Positions 1-6,747 of a stretch of 13,272 bases of DNA are shown here, piece after piece (position 1 is the first letter of the stretch; the number at the start of each line of letters is the position of its first letter). The position numbers were made by a program, and so were the translations under genes. The notes beneath the pieces were generated by a model. That model ran no database searches. It had not been told where the DNA came from and was given only the letters and a program-made list of their open reading frames with translations. This stretch comes from Clostridia bacterium (GTDB taxonomy: Bacteria > Bacillota > Clostridia > Oscillospirales > Butyricicoccaceae), in assembly GCA_017552495.1 (NCBI GenBank), contig JAFZPW010000014.1, positions 1-13,272 on the forward strand, written 5' to 3'.

Positions 1-1352
1 GGCCCGGCCCCATGACGCTGGTGATGAAAAAATCGTCCCGGATCCCCGATCGCACCTCGGCGGGGCTGGACACCGTGGGGATCCGTATGCCCGCCCATCC
101 CGTGGCACGGGCCATCATCGACGCCGCCGGCGTGCCGCTGGCGGCTCCCTCGGCCAACATTTCCGGCAAGCCCTCTCCCACCACCGCCGCCGACGTGATG
201 GACGACATGGCGGGCCGGGTGGCCGCCGTGGTAGACGGCGGGCCCTGCGCCGTGGGAGTGGAATCCACCGTCATCGACGTGACGGGGGGCGTGCCCCGCA
301 TTCTGCGTCCCGGCGCCATCACCGAGGAGATGATCGCCGACGCCGTGGGCTGCGCCGCCACCGATCCTGCCGTAAATCGGGGTCTTTCCGAAGGCGAAAA
401 GCCCAAGGCACCCGGGATGAAATACCGCCATTATGCGCCCAAGGCGCCCATCGTGCTCTTTGAAGGCCCTCCCGAATCCACGCTGCGGGCGCTGACGGAG
501 CAGGCGGGCCGGTCGTGGGACGGCGTGCTCTGCTTTGAAGAATCCCTGCCCGCCGTCAGGCAGATCTGCTCCAGGCGGGTCTATTCCCTGGGATACAGTT
601 GGGATCATGAGGCTCATTCCCGCAGACTGTTTGCCCTGCTGCGGCAATTTGACCGCACCCGGGCAAAGCGGATTCTGGCCCAATGTCCCCGGCCCTTCGG
701 CGCGGGCGCGGGAACGGTCAATCGTCTGCGAAAAGCCGCAGGATTCCAAAGCGTGGACTGCCGCGGCGGCAAGACGGTCATCGGCGTCACCGGGCGCAGC
801 GGAAGCGGAAAAAGCGTTTTTTCCGCCATTCTCGCGGAAAAGGGCGCGCTGGTGCTGGACGCCGACGCGATCTATCAGGAGCTTTTGGCAAACGACGGCG
901 AAATGCTGGCCGCCATCGAAGCCCGCTTCCCCGGCACGATCCGAAACGGTGTGATGGATCGTAAAACGCTGGGCGCGCTGGTGTTTTCCGACGAACGGGC
1001 CCGGCTGGATCTCAACGCCATCACCCACGGGCGGGTTAAGGCCATGATGAAAGCGCGGATCGCAGATGCGGACGCGCCGCTGGCCGTACTGGACGTGCCG
1101 CTGCTCTTTGAAAGCGGCATCGACCGGCTGTGCGACGTGACGCTGGCCGTACTGGCGCCCCGGGAGGTCTCGCTGCGCCGCATCCTTTCCCGGGATGATG
1201 TGACGCCGGAGCAGGCCGGGGCCCGTCTGGCTGCACAGCCCGGCGACGAATACTATGAAAAGCATTGTGACCTGCTGCTGCACAACGCCGGCTCCCGGGC
1301 CGATCTGGAACGGCAAACCCGGATATTTTTTGAAAAATACTGCAACAAATAA
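1..1352 (+). CDS. Sua5/YwlC threonylcarbamoyl-AMP synthase fused to dephospho-CoA kinase (5' partial)
   Basis: Two enzymes in one open frame, with the start outside the window: the frame is open from base 3 and encodes PGP before the first Met at 12, as in the PGPLTL motif of the family. Counting from that Met, residues 1-115 are the end of the TsaC/Sua5 catalytic domain (SAN at 47-49, then SGKPSPTT, DGGPCAVGVESTV and RPG). PGMKYRHYAP at 134-143 is the Sua5 linker, and a Sua5 C-terminal domain runs to about 245 and ends in NRLRKAAG. It makes threonylcarbamoyl-AMP for tRNA t6A37. From residue 254 a full CoaE follows (about 193 aa, normal length), which phosphorylates dephospho-CoA in the last step of CoA synthesis. 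It shows the P-loop G261-RSGSGKS, D283-A-D285, LGALVF, and D361-VPLLFE. No stop or linker separates the halves. Both domain calls are firm from motifs; whether the fused protein is cleaved or internally initiated is unknown. Confidence 0.9.
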   Translation, partial: PGPMTLVMKKSSRIPDRTSAGLDTVGIRMPAHPVARAIIDAAGVPLAAPSANISGKPSPTTAADVMDDMAGRVAAVVDGGPCAVGVESTVIDVTGGVPRILRPGAITEEMIADAVGCAATDPAVNRGLSEGEKPKAPGMKYRHYAPKAPIVLFEGPPESTLRALTEQAGRSWDGVLCFEESLPAVRQICSRRVYSLGYSWDHEAHSRRLFALLRQFDRTRAKRILAQCPRPFGAGAGTVNRLRKAAGFQSVDCRGGKTVIGVTGRSGSGKSVFSAILAEKGALVLDADAIYQELLANDGEMLAAIEARFPGTIRNGVMDRKTLGALVFSDERARLDLNAITHGRVKAMMKARIADADAPLAVLDVPLLFESGIDRLCDVTLAVLAPREVSLRRILSRDDVTPEQAGARLAAQPGDEYYEKHCDLLLHNAGSRADLERQTRIFFEKYCNK

Positions 1353-1369
1353 GTCCTTTCCGTCATCGG

Positions 1370-1399
1370 GCGGGAGCGTCAAAGCGCTCCCGCTTTTTT
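1370..1399 (+). terminator. Intrinsic terminator after the sua5-coaE fusion gene
   Basis: A 9-bp perfect stem (1370-1378 GCGGGAGCG pairing with 1385-1393) with a 6-nt loop is followed by six T residues. It lies 18 nt after the stop codon and should separate this gene from tepA. Confidence 0.85.
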
Positions 1400-1408
1400 G
1401 TTTTTTCC

Positions 1409-1438
1409 ATGAAAATTTCCCGCTTTTTCGCGCAAAAT
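1409..1438 (+). promoter_or_regulatory. Weak candidate promoter for tepA
   Basis: ATGAAA (1409-1414), 18 nt, CAAAAT (1433-1438): each hexamer matches the sigma-A consensus at 4 of 6 positions. It is the best match between the preceding terminator and the tepA start, but it is weak; readthrough of the terminator is an alternative source of transcription. Confidence 0.25.
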
Positions 1439-1445
1439 AGCCTTC

Positions 1446-1450
1446 GGAGG
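1446..1450 (+). promoter_or_regulatory. Ribosome binding site fixing the tepA start
   Basis: GGAGG lies 11 nt before GTG 1462. Its last base is the first base of the alternative GTG 1450, which argues against that longer start. Confidence 0.6.
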
Positions 1451-1461
1451 TGTGTTTTTCC

Positions 1462-2139
1462 GTGGAAAACGACAATATCGTGCCCGAAAAAGGCGCACAG
1501 GACGCTGTGGCGCAGAGCGGGAGCGTCATCACCGCCGGACAGGACGCCATTCACTGTCTCACCATCGTGGGACAGATCGAAGGGCATCAGCTTTTGTCCA
1601 GCCAGACCAAAACCACCAAATACGAGCATATTTTGCCGCTTCTGGCCTCGGTGGAGGAAAGTCCCGAGATCGACGGACTTTTGATTTTGCTGAACACGGC
1701 GGGAGGCGATGTGGAAGCCGGGCTTGCCATCGCCGAGCTTATCGCCGGCATGACCAAGCCCACCGTTTCGCTGGTTTTGGGCGGAGGACATTCCATCGGC
1801 GTTCCCCTCGCCGTCAGCGCCGACGTATGCTTTATCGCCCCTACGGCGTCCATGACGCTGCACCCGGTCCGCATGAACGGGCCGGTGCCGGGGGTTCCTC
1901 AGGTTTCGGCCTATTTTCAGCGGATCCAGGACAGCATCGTGGATTTCATCACCGCCAACTCCCGCATTCCCGCCGCTCGCCTGCGGGAGCTGATGCTGCG
2001 GGACGGGCAGCTTCTTGGCGAGGCGGGCAGCGTCCTCTATGGCCCGCAGGCGGTGGAAGAGGGACTGTGCGACGCGCTGGGCAGTCTGCGGGAGGCGCTC
2101 TCCTGTCTGCATCACAGGATTCGGGAGGCGAAAGCATGA
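1462..2139 (+). CDS. tepA: TepA-type ClpP-family serine protease
   Basis: A 225-residue ClpP-fold protein closely resembling Bacillus TepA (YmfB), linked in B. subtilis to protein translocation and degradation of small acid-soluble spore proteins. Recognisable family blocks are KTTKYEHILPLL, LNTAGGDVEAGLAIAELIAG, LGGGHSIGVPLAVSAD and TLHPVR. The likely nucleophile is S111 in GHSIG and the general base H134 in TLHPV, 23 residues apart (25 in E. coli ClpP). The catalytic Asp seen in ClpP (RDRFLSA block) has no evident counterpart before QAVEEGLCDALG. I chose GTG 1462 because GGAGG at 1446-1450 lies 11 nt upstream; an in-frame GTG at 1450 overlaps that site and cannot use it. No signal peptide or membrane segment is evident. 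The stop overlaps the start of a small downstream ORF (ATGA), implying translational coupling. Confidence 0.9.
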   Translation: MENDNIVPEKGAQDAVAQSGSVITAGQDAIHCLTIVGQIEGHQLLSSQTKTTKYEHILPLLASVEESPEIDGLLILLNTAGGDVEAGLAIAELIAGMTKPTVSLVLGGGHSIGVPLAVSADVCFIAPTASMTLHPVRMNGPVPGVPQVSAYFQRIQDSIVDFITANSRIPAARLRELMLRDGQLLGEAGSVLYGPQAVEEGLCDALGSLREALSCLHHRIREAKA

Positions 2140-2315
2140 GCGACTGGTTCCACACATGGAATCTCTACTATTTTCCCGGACGGGCCTTTTATCCCGCCGA
2201 TTCCAACGACGGGGAACTCCCGCCGGAGTTTCGGTTGGAAAACCGGGATCTGCGTATTCCCCGCCAAGATCATCCGGGGCCGCACGATTTCACCGTTCCG
2301 CCCTTTTTTCAGTGA
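2136..2315 (+). CDS. Small hypothetical protein coupled to tepA (59 aa)
   Basis: The ATG overlaps the tepA stop (ATGA), and GGGAGG at 2123-2128 lies 7 nt upstream, so translation after tepA is likely. The product is rich in aromatic residues and proline (WFHTWNLYYFPGRAFYP near the N-terminus, PPFF at the C-terminus). It has no Cys, no membrane segment and no signal peptide. In B. subtilis the short gene ylzJ directly follows tepA, so this could be a diverged positional equivalent; I cannot show sequence similarity. Function unknown. Confidence 0.65.
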   Translation: MSDWFHTWNLYYFPGRAFYPADSNDGELPPEFRLENRDLRIPRQDHPGPHDFTVPPFFQ

Positions 2316-2328
2316 CGGAAGCGGCGAA

Positions 2329-2350
2329 GAGAAGGGGCTTTCCCCTTCTC
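2329..2350 (+). terminator. Hairpin after the tepA small-ORF pair, possible weak terminator
   Basis: A 9-bp perfect stem (GAGAAGGGG 2329-2337 with 2342-2350) and CTTT loop sit 13 nt after the small ORF stop. No T-run follows, so it may be a 3'-end stabiliser or a weak or factor-dependent terminator rather than a true intrinsic one. Confidence 0.4.
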
Positions 2351-2397
2351 CCTACATAGCCGGAACGGACGCTGTCAAGCCCTGTCGAAGGGAAAAT

Positions 2398-2426
2398 TTG
2401 CTTTTTTCCGCAAACTGTGATATAGT
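2398..2426 (+). promoter_or_regulatory. Sigma-A type promoter for RNase J
   Basis: TTGCTT (2398-2403), 17-nt spacer, TATAGT (2421-2426). Predicted transcription start is about 2433, giving a leader of roughly 115-150 nt before the RNase J start codon. Confidence 0.75.
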
Positions 2427-2515
2427 ATTGCAATATGAAATGAGATTTTTCCGTCGTCTGTCCACTCAAAGACGCGGATCTGATAAAAAACCACAGACCG
2501 CCACGCGCTGCACCG

Positions 2516-2538
2516 CCGGCACGATTCCACGCCGGAGG
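2516..2538 (+). promoter_or_regulatory. RNase J leader hairpin and upstream ribosome binding site
   Basis: CCGGC (2516-2520) can pair with GCCGG (2531-2535). The pairing would occupy part of GGAGG (2534-2538), which lies 9 nt before an in-frame GTG at 2548. A second site, AAGGAG at 2565-2570, lies 13 nt before ATG 2584. The hairpin is short with a 10-nt loop, so any regulatory role is inference. Confidence 0.35.
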
Positions 2539-2583
2539 CTTCTTTTTGTGCGTGCGCCAAAGAAAAGGAGAACACAGACTCAT

Positions 2584-4509
2584 ATGCCTGAAAAGAAAAA
2601 AGAACTCAATCCCCAGCGCACCCATCGCCGTCTGAACAAGGCGGCTCAATCGGACAAGGCCGTTTTTACCCCCGCCGGAAGGCAGAGCGTCAAGCGGCAG
2701 GGCGCCGCGAAAAAACAATCCCCCGCCACCCCCGCCAAGGCCGACGCACCCCGCAAACGAACCCAGCGGGCGCAGCAGGCCGCAGCCGCCGTCCAGCGGC
2801 GGGAGGCCTCCTCCGCCAGTCAAAAAACCGCGTTTTTCCGTCCCGATCCGGAAAAACCCCGTCTGCGGGTGATCCCGCTGGGCGGCCTCAACGAGATCGG
2901 CAAGAACATGACCGTTCTGGAATACGGCCGGGACATCATCGTCATCGATGCCGGCATGACCTTCCCCGACGAGGATCTGCTGGGCGTGGATATGGTCATT
3001 CCCGACATCACCTATTTGCAAAAGCACCGGGACATGGTGCGGGGCATCTTTCTGACCCACGCCCACGAGGACCATATCGGCGCGCTGCCTTATGTTTTGC
3101 GGGAACTCAACGTGCCCGTTTACTGCACGGCGCTCACCGCCGGACTGGTGCGGCTCAAGCTTTCGGAGCATAAGGATTTGAAAAAGCCCAAGCTTCACGT
3201 TCGCAAGGACGGAGACAAGATCAAGATCGGCTGCTTTGAAGTGGAGTTTATTCATGTGAACCATTCGGTGGCCGACGCCTGTGCCTTCGCCATCAAGACC
3301 CCCGTGGGCGTGGTGGTGGCAACCGGCGACTTCAAGATCGACACCACGCCCATCGACGGCAAGATGATCGACCTGCCCCGGCTGGGCGAGTTGGGCCAAA
3401 AGGGCGTTTTGCTTCTGATGATGGATTCCACCAACGCCGAGCGTCCGGGAATGGCCATGAGCGAACGCAAGGTGGGCGACTCCCTCGACCGGGAGTTTAA
3501 GGGCTGCGACGGGCGCATCATCGTGGCGTCCTTTGCCTCCAATGTCCACCGGGTGCAGCAGATCTTCGATGTGGCGGCCAGGCATGGCCGGAAGGTGGCG
3601 GTTTCGGGCCGCAGCATGGAAAACATTTTGAAGGTTGGCACCGAGCTGGGCTATCTCAGGCTGCCTCACGACACCTACATCGACCTCAACGACATCCGCA
3701 AATATCCCAAAAACAAACTCACCGTCATCACCACCGGCTCCCAGGGCGAACCCATGAGCGCCCTGTACCGCATGGCCTTTTCGGGCCATCGGCAGGTGGA
3801 CGTGGGCCCCGGCGACAAGATCCTGATCTCCGCCACCCCTATCCCCGGCAACGAAAAACCGGTTTATACCATGATAAATGAACTGTTCCACAAGGGAGCC
3901 GACGTTGTGTATGAGCGGCTGGCGGATATGCACGTATCGGGCCACGCCTGCCAGGAAGAGCTTAAGATGATGCTGTCGCTGCTGCGTCCTAAGTATTTCA
4001 TGCCCATGCACGGCGAATACCGTCACCTGATGGTCAACGCATCTCTGGGCCGGGCCTGCGGCGTCAAGCCGGAAAACATCTTTATCTCCGACATCGGAAG
4101 AGTGCTGGAAATCAACGAGAGCGGCGCGGGCTTCAACGGCGCGGTGCCCTCCGGCCGGGTGCTGGTGGACGGCTACGGCGTGGGCGACATCGGCTCGGCT
4201 GTTTTGCGGGAACGCAAAAGCCTCAGCGAGAGCGGCATCATCACCGTGGCCGTGGGCGTGGATATGCGCAGCCGCGCCATCGTTTCCGGGCCCGAAATCA
4301 TCTCCCGAGGCTTTATCTTCGTCCGGGAGGCCGAGGAACTGATGAGCGAACTGCGGGAGCTTTCCCGCGAAACGCTGGAAAACGCGCTGGAGCGGGGCTC
4401 TGCCAGCCGGGCCGCCATCAAGGACGCGGTAAACCGGAGAGTGGCCGACTATCTTTTCAAAAAGACCAAGCGCGAGCCGCTGGTGGTCACCGTTTTGCTG
4501 GAAATGTAA
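2584..4509 (+). CDS. rnj: Ribonuclease J
   Basis: A metallo-beta-lactamase/beta-CASP RNase with 5'-3' exo- and endonuclease activity in Gram-positive mRNA decay and rRNA maturation; cytoplasmic. Visible motifs: H159-AHEDH zinc motif, H227 in VNHS, D249 in TGDFK, DSTNAE, the beta-CASP GSQGEP block, and H476 in MPMHGEY; a C-terminal domain follows to residue 641. The family is usually about 555 residues. The excess is an N-terminal extension of about 90 residues rich in Lys, Arg, Ala and Gln, probably disordered and RNA-binding. The start is uncertain: ATG 2584 has AAGGAG 13 nt upstream, whereas in-frame GTG 2548 has GGAGG at an ideal 9 nt and would add 12 basic residues. It has its own promoter and a strong terminator, so it is probably monocistronic. 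Only one RNase J is visible, so I do not choose between the rnjA and rnjB types. Confidence 0.95.
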   Translation: MPEKKKELNPQRTHRRLNKAAQSDKAVFTPAGRQSVKRQGAAKKQSPATPAKADAPRKRTQRAQQAAAAVQRREASSASQKTAFFRPDPEKPRLRVIPLGGLNEIGKNMTVLEYGRDIIVIDAGMTFPDEDLLGVDMVIPDITYLQKHRDMVRGIFLTHAHEDHIGALPYVLRELNVPVYCTALTAGLVRLKLSEHKDLKKPKLHVRKDGDKIKIGCFEVEFIHVNHSVADACAFAIKTPVGVVVATGDFKIDTTPIDGKMIDLPRLGELGQKGVLLLMMDSTNAERPGMAMSERKVGDSLDREFKGCDGRIIVASFASNVHRVQQIFDVAARHGRKVAVSGRSMENILKVGTELGYLRLPHDTYIDLNDIRKYPKNKLTVITTGSQGEPMSALYRMAFSGHRQVDVGPGDKILISATPIPGNEKPVYTMINELFHKGADVVYERLADMHVSGHACQEELKMMLSLLRPKYFMPMHGEYRHLMVNASLGRACGVKPENIFISDIGRVLEINESGAGFNGAVPSGRVLVDGYGVGDIGSAVLRERKSLSESGIITVAVGVDMRSRAIVSGPEIISRGFIFVREAEELMSELRELSRETLENALERGSASRAAIKDAVNRRVADYLFKKTKREPLVVTVLLEM

Positions 4510-4514
4510 CACGC

Positions 4515-4556
4515 AAAAAGCGCCGCTGTCAGCCGACAGCGGCGCTTTTCTTTTTC
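4515..4556 (+). terminator. Strong intrinsic terminator after RNase J
   Basis: A 15-bp perfect stem (4516-4530 with 4535-4549) with an AGCC loop, followed by a T-rich tail. The A-run on the 5' side means it could also stop transcription on the other strand. Confidence 0.9.
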
Positions 4557-4583
4557 AATCCGCTCCTTTTCGTGAAATACGCA

Positions 4584-4612
4584 TTGCGTTTCTGTTGCGA
4601 TTCCAATATAAT
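4584..4612 (+). promoter_or_regulatory. Sigma-A promoter for the M3 peptidase
   Basis: TTGCGT (4584-4589), 17-nt spacer, perfect TATAAT (4607-4612). Predicted start about 4619, leaving a 28-nt leader with AAAGGAGG. Confidence 0.85.
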
Positions 4613-4646
4613 GGACATGTTAGAAACAGAAAAGGAGGAACCCCTC

Positions 4647-6341
4647 ATGAAAGTCCAAGATATGCCCTATGAGCACATCCCGCTGGAAGAAATGCAAACC
4701 GAACTGCACGCCGTCATCGACGGCGTAAAGGCCGCAAAAAGCGCGGAGGAAATCCTCGCCCTGCGGGAGCGTTTCCGCAAACTGATGATTCGGTATTCCA
4801 CCGCGTCCAATCTCTGCTACATCCGGTATTCCTGCAACACCGCCGACGAATATTACGTCAAGGAGATGGATTATTTCGACGAGATCGGCCCCGCGGTGGG
4901 CAATCTTACCACCGAATACGGCAACGCCCTTTTGGCGTCCCCCTTCCGCGCCGAGCTGGAAAAGGCGCTTTCCCCGGTCTATTTCCGCTATCTGGAGGTG
5001 GCGCAGAAAGCCATGTCTCCCATCATTATGGAAGACATGGTAGAGGAAAACAAGCTGGTTTCGGAATACAGCAAGTTGATGGCCGGCATCGAATACGAAT
5101 TTCGGGGCGAGAAACTCTCTCGCGCCGAACTGGCCGGTTATTTCAAATCTGATGACCGCGAGACCCGCAAAGAGGCTTATCAGGTCTTCGGCACCGTGAT
5201 GAACGGCTATGCCGACAAGCTGGACGACATCTATGACCGTATGGTCAAGGTTCGCGACCGGATGGCCAAAAAACTGGGCTATGAAAACTTTGTGGAATTG
5301 GGCTATTACCGGATGAACCGGGTGTGCTACGGGCAGAAGGAGATCGAAACCTTCCGCAAGAACATTCTCTCCTCGGTCGCTCCCGCCGTAGCCCGCCTGC
5401 GGCTGCGCAACGCCAAGGATCTGGGCATCGACACCTATATGTTCTATGACGACGGCGTCACCGTGCCCGGCGGCGATCCCAAGCCCGTGGGCGGCAAAGC
5501 TGAAATCTTTGCGGCGGCGAAGGAAATGTATCACGCCATGAGCCGGGAATCGGCCGATTTCATCGACCTGATGCTGGAAAACGACGCCTTTGACGTGGAC
5601 GCCCGCAAGAACAAGTGGGGCGGCGGCTACTGCACCGAGATCCCCGCCTACAAGCAGCCCTTTATCCTGGCCAACTTCAACGGCACCGCCAGCGACGTGG
5701 ACGTGATGACCCACGAGGCGGGCCACGCCTTCAACGCTTATCTCATCGCCGACAACAAGTTCGCTCTGGAGATCGGCTGCGGCGGTATGGAAACCGCCGA
5801 GACCCACTCCATGTCCATGGAATTCTTCGCCTGGAAATACATCGAGAAATTCTTCGGTGAAAACGCCGCCCGATACAAGTTCATGCACGCGCTGGACGCT
5901 TTCTCCTTCCTGCCCTACGGCACCATGGTAGACGCCTTCCAGCACATCGTTTATCAGCATCCCGAGATGACCCCCGCTCAGCGCAATCAGGCGTGGAAGG
6001 AGCTGGAAACGCAGTTCCGTCCCCACATTCACACCGAGGGCATCCCCTTCATTGAGGACGGGCGCCGCTGGCAGTATCAGATGCACATTTACGAAAGCCC
6101 CTTCTATTACATCGACTATTGTCTGGCGCAGACGGCGGCCTTCGGCTTTTTGCTGGCCTCGCTGGAGGATTACGACGGCGCTTTCGCCCGCTATATCCGC
6201 CTGATGAAGCAGGGTGGCGAACAGTATTACGACAAGCTGCTGGAAGAAGCGCGCATTCCCTCGCCCTTCCAGAACGGTGCGCTGCAAGCCCTGTCCGACC
6301 GGCTGGAAGCTCTGATCGGAGCGCTGAGAGCGGCGATCTGA
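4647..6341 (+). CDS. M3 family oligoendopeptidase
   Basis: A 564-residue zinc metallopeptidase of the thimet oligopeptidase/PepF group (M3), expected to cleave short peptides in the cytoplasm; it has no signal peptide or membrane segment. The zinc motif is H356-EAGH-360. The third ligand is most likely E385 in AETHSMSME, 29 residues after the first His, the same spacing as in thimet oligopeptidase. The conserved C-terminal substrate-binding block HIYESPFYYIDY starts at H480. Length is typical (about 560-600). ATG 4647 is chosen because GGAGG (4634-4638) lies 8 nt upstream; the longer frame back to 4572 would run through the promoter. It stands alone between its own promoter and the next gene, and no clear intrinsic terminator was seen right after it. 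Exact substrate preference cannot be read from the sequence. Confidence 0.95.
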   Translation: MKVQDMPYEHIPLEEMQTELHAVIDGVKAAKSAEEILALRERFRKLMIRYSTASNLCYIRYSCNTADEYYVKEMDYFDEIGPAVGNLTTEYGNALLASPFRAELEKALSPVYFRYLEVAQKAMSPIIMEDMVEENKLVSEYSKLMAGIEYEFRGEKLSRAELAGYFKSDDRETRKEAYQVFGTVMNGYADKLDDIYDRMVKVRDRMAKKLGYENFVELGYYRMNRVCYGQKEIETFRKNILSSVAPAVARLRLRNAKDLGIDTYMFYDDGVTVPGGDPKPVGGKAEIFAAAKEMYHAMSRESADFIDLMLENDAFDVDARKNKWGGGYCTEIPAYKQPFILANFNGTASDVDVMTHEAGHAFNAYLIADNKFALEIGCGGMETAETHSMSMEFFAWKYIEKFFGENAARYKFMHALDAFSFLPYGTMVDAFQHIVYQHPEMTPAQRNQAWKELETQFRPHIHTEGIPFIEDGRRWQYQMHIYESPFYYIDYCLAQTAAFGFLLASLEDYDGAFARYIRLMKQGGEQYYDKLLEEARIPSPFQNGALQALSDRLEALIGALRAAI

Positions 6342-6377
6342 GCGCAAGCCGTTTCTCTTTTTTCCAATCATTCGGCT

Positions 6378-6406
6378 GAATCAAACGGTTTTTTTCTCGC
6401 ATACTA
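6378..6406 (+). promoter_or_regulatory. Possible sigma-G-like promoter for the 58-aa protein
   Basis: GAATC (6378-6382), 17 nt, CATACTA (6400-6406). The -10 element fits the forespore sigma-G pattern CATnMTA exactly, and the -35 fits GMATW at 4 of 5 positions. No convincing sigma-A pair is seen here. Short degenerate motifs like this can occur by chance. Confidence 0.35.
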
Positions 6407-6434
6407 AAGAAAACATCAAAAAAGGAGTTTTGGT

Positions 6435-6611
6435 ATGCAGAAATTTCTTTCCGGTGTGGGCATGGGAATGATCGCCGGCGCCTGTCTCGGTCTGGCGGCC
6501 TCCAGCCTTACCACCGACGCGGAAAAGCGGCGGGCCCGCCGCAAGGTGACTCAGGCGGCGAAAGGGCTTTCCTCTGCGGCTTCCGATCTGAAAAACATGA
6601 TGTGGTCTTAA
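6435..6611 (+). CDS. Small glycine-rich N-terminal membrane-segment protein (58 aa)
   Basis: ATG 6435 has AAAGGAG ending at 6427, 7 nt upstream, and the ORF is followed by a terminator 9 nt after its stop, so it is a well-delimited single gene. Residues 1-23 form a hydrophobic, glycine-spaced segment (GVGMGMIAGACLGLAASS), possibly a membrane helix with a glycine-zipper face. Residues 28-58 are basic and then amphipathic (EKRRARRKVTQAAKGL, then SDLKNMM). Short clostridial proteins of this design, YtxH-like in style, are common and mostly uncharacterised. Function unknown; the upstream motif hints at sporulation control. Real gene likely, role unassigned. Confidence 0.75.
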   Translation: MQKFLSGVGMGMIAGACLGLAASSLTTDAEKRRARRKVTQAAKGLSSAASDLKNMMWS

Positions 6612-6620
6612 CGGCCGCAG

Positions 6621-6651
6621 AAAAGCGCCGGAGCGATGCTCCGGCGCTTTT
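6621..6651 (+). terminator. Intrinsic terminator after the 58-aa gene
   Basis: A 14-bp perfect stem (6621-6634 with 6638-6651) and GAT loop, flanked by AAAA and TTTT, so it could act in both directions. The core GCCGGAGC-N3-GCTCCGGC recurs in the terminator at 8053-8084. Confidence 0.85.
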
Positions 6652-6684
6652 GAAATTTCAGATGTGAATTTTCTGTCGTTTTTC

Positions 6685-6713
6685 TTGCCTTTTTTCCGGA
6701 TCGCGGCTAAAAT
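6685..6713 (+). promoter_or_regulatory. Sigma-A promoter for the phosphodiester glycosidase gene
   Basis: TTGCCT (6685-6690), 17-nt spacer, TAAAAT (6708-6713); predicted start about 6720, followed by AAAGGAGG at 6733-6740. Confidence 0.75.
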
Positions 6714-6747
6714 GAGGTTTAATCGAGCACGGAAAGGAGGCGCGCCT

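Noticed and set aside
12..14. ATG at 12 as the true start of the Sua5-CoaE protein
   Set aside because: The frame is open to the window edge and encodes the conserved PGP just before it; the first half of the Sua5 domain must lie upstream.
2433..2583. Riboswitch in the RNase J leader
   Set aside because: Only a 5-bp hairpin is evident; no conserved riboswitch core was recognised and no terminator with a T-run follows the stem directly.
2290..4512. 740-codon open frame on the - strand across RNase J
   Set aside because: It is the mirror frame of a strongly supported gene in GC-rich codon usage; its product is His/Gly/Asp-rich low-complexity sequence without family motifs, and it spans the RNase J promoter.
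4572..4646. Longer start for the M3 peptidase at 4572
   Set aside because: The segment contains the -35 and TATAAT of the gene's own promoter; ATG 4647 has an ideal ribosome binding site.
4620..6371. 583-codon - strand frame across the M3 peptidase
   Set aside because: Antisense shadow of a gene with an intact HEAGH motif; composition is Gly/Val/His/Gln-rich with no recognisable domain.
6664..6747. Longer start for the phosphodiester glycosidase at 6664
   Set aside because: It would translate the promoter at 6685-6713; ATG 6748 follows AAAGGAGG at 7 nt.
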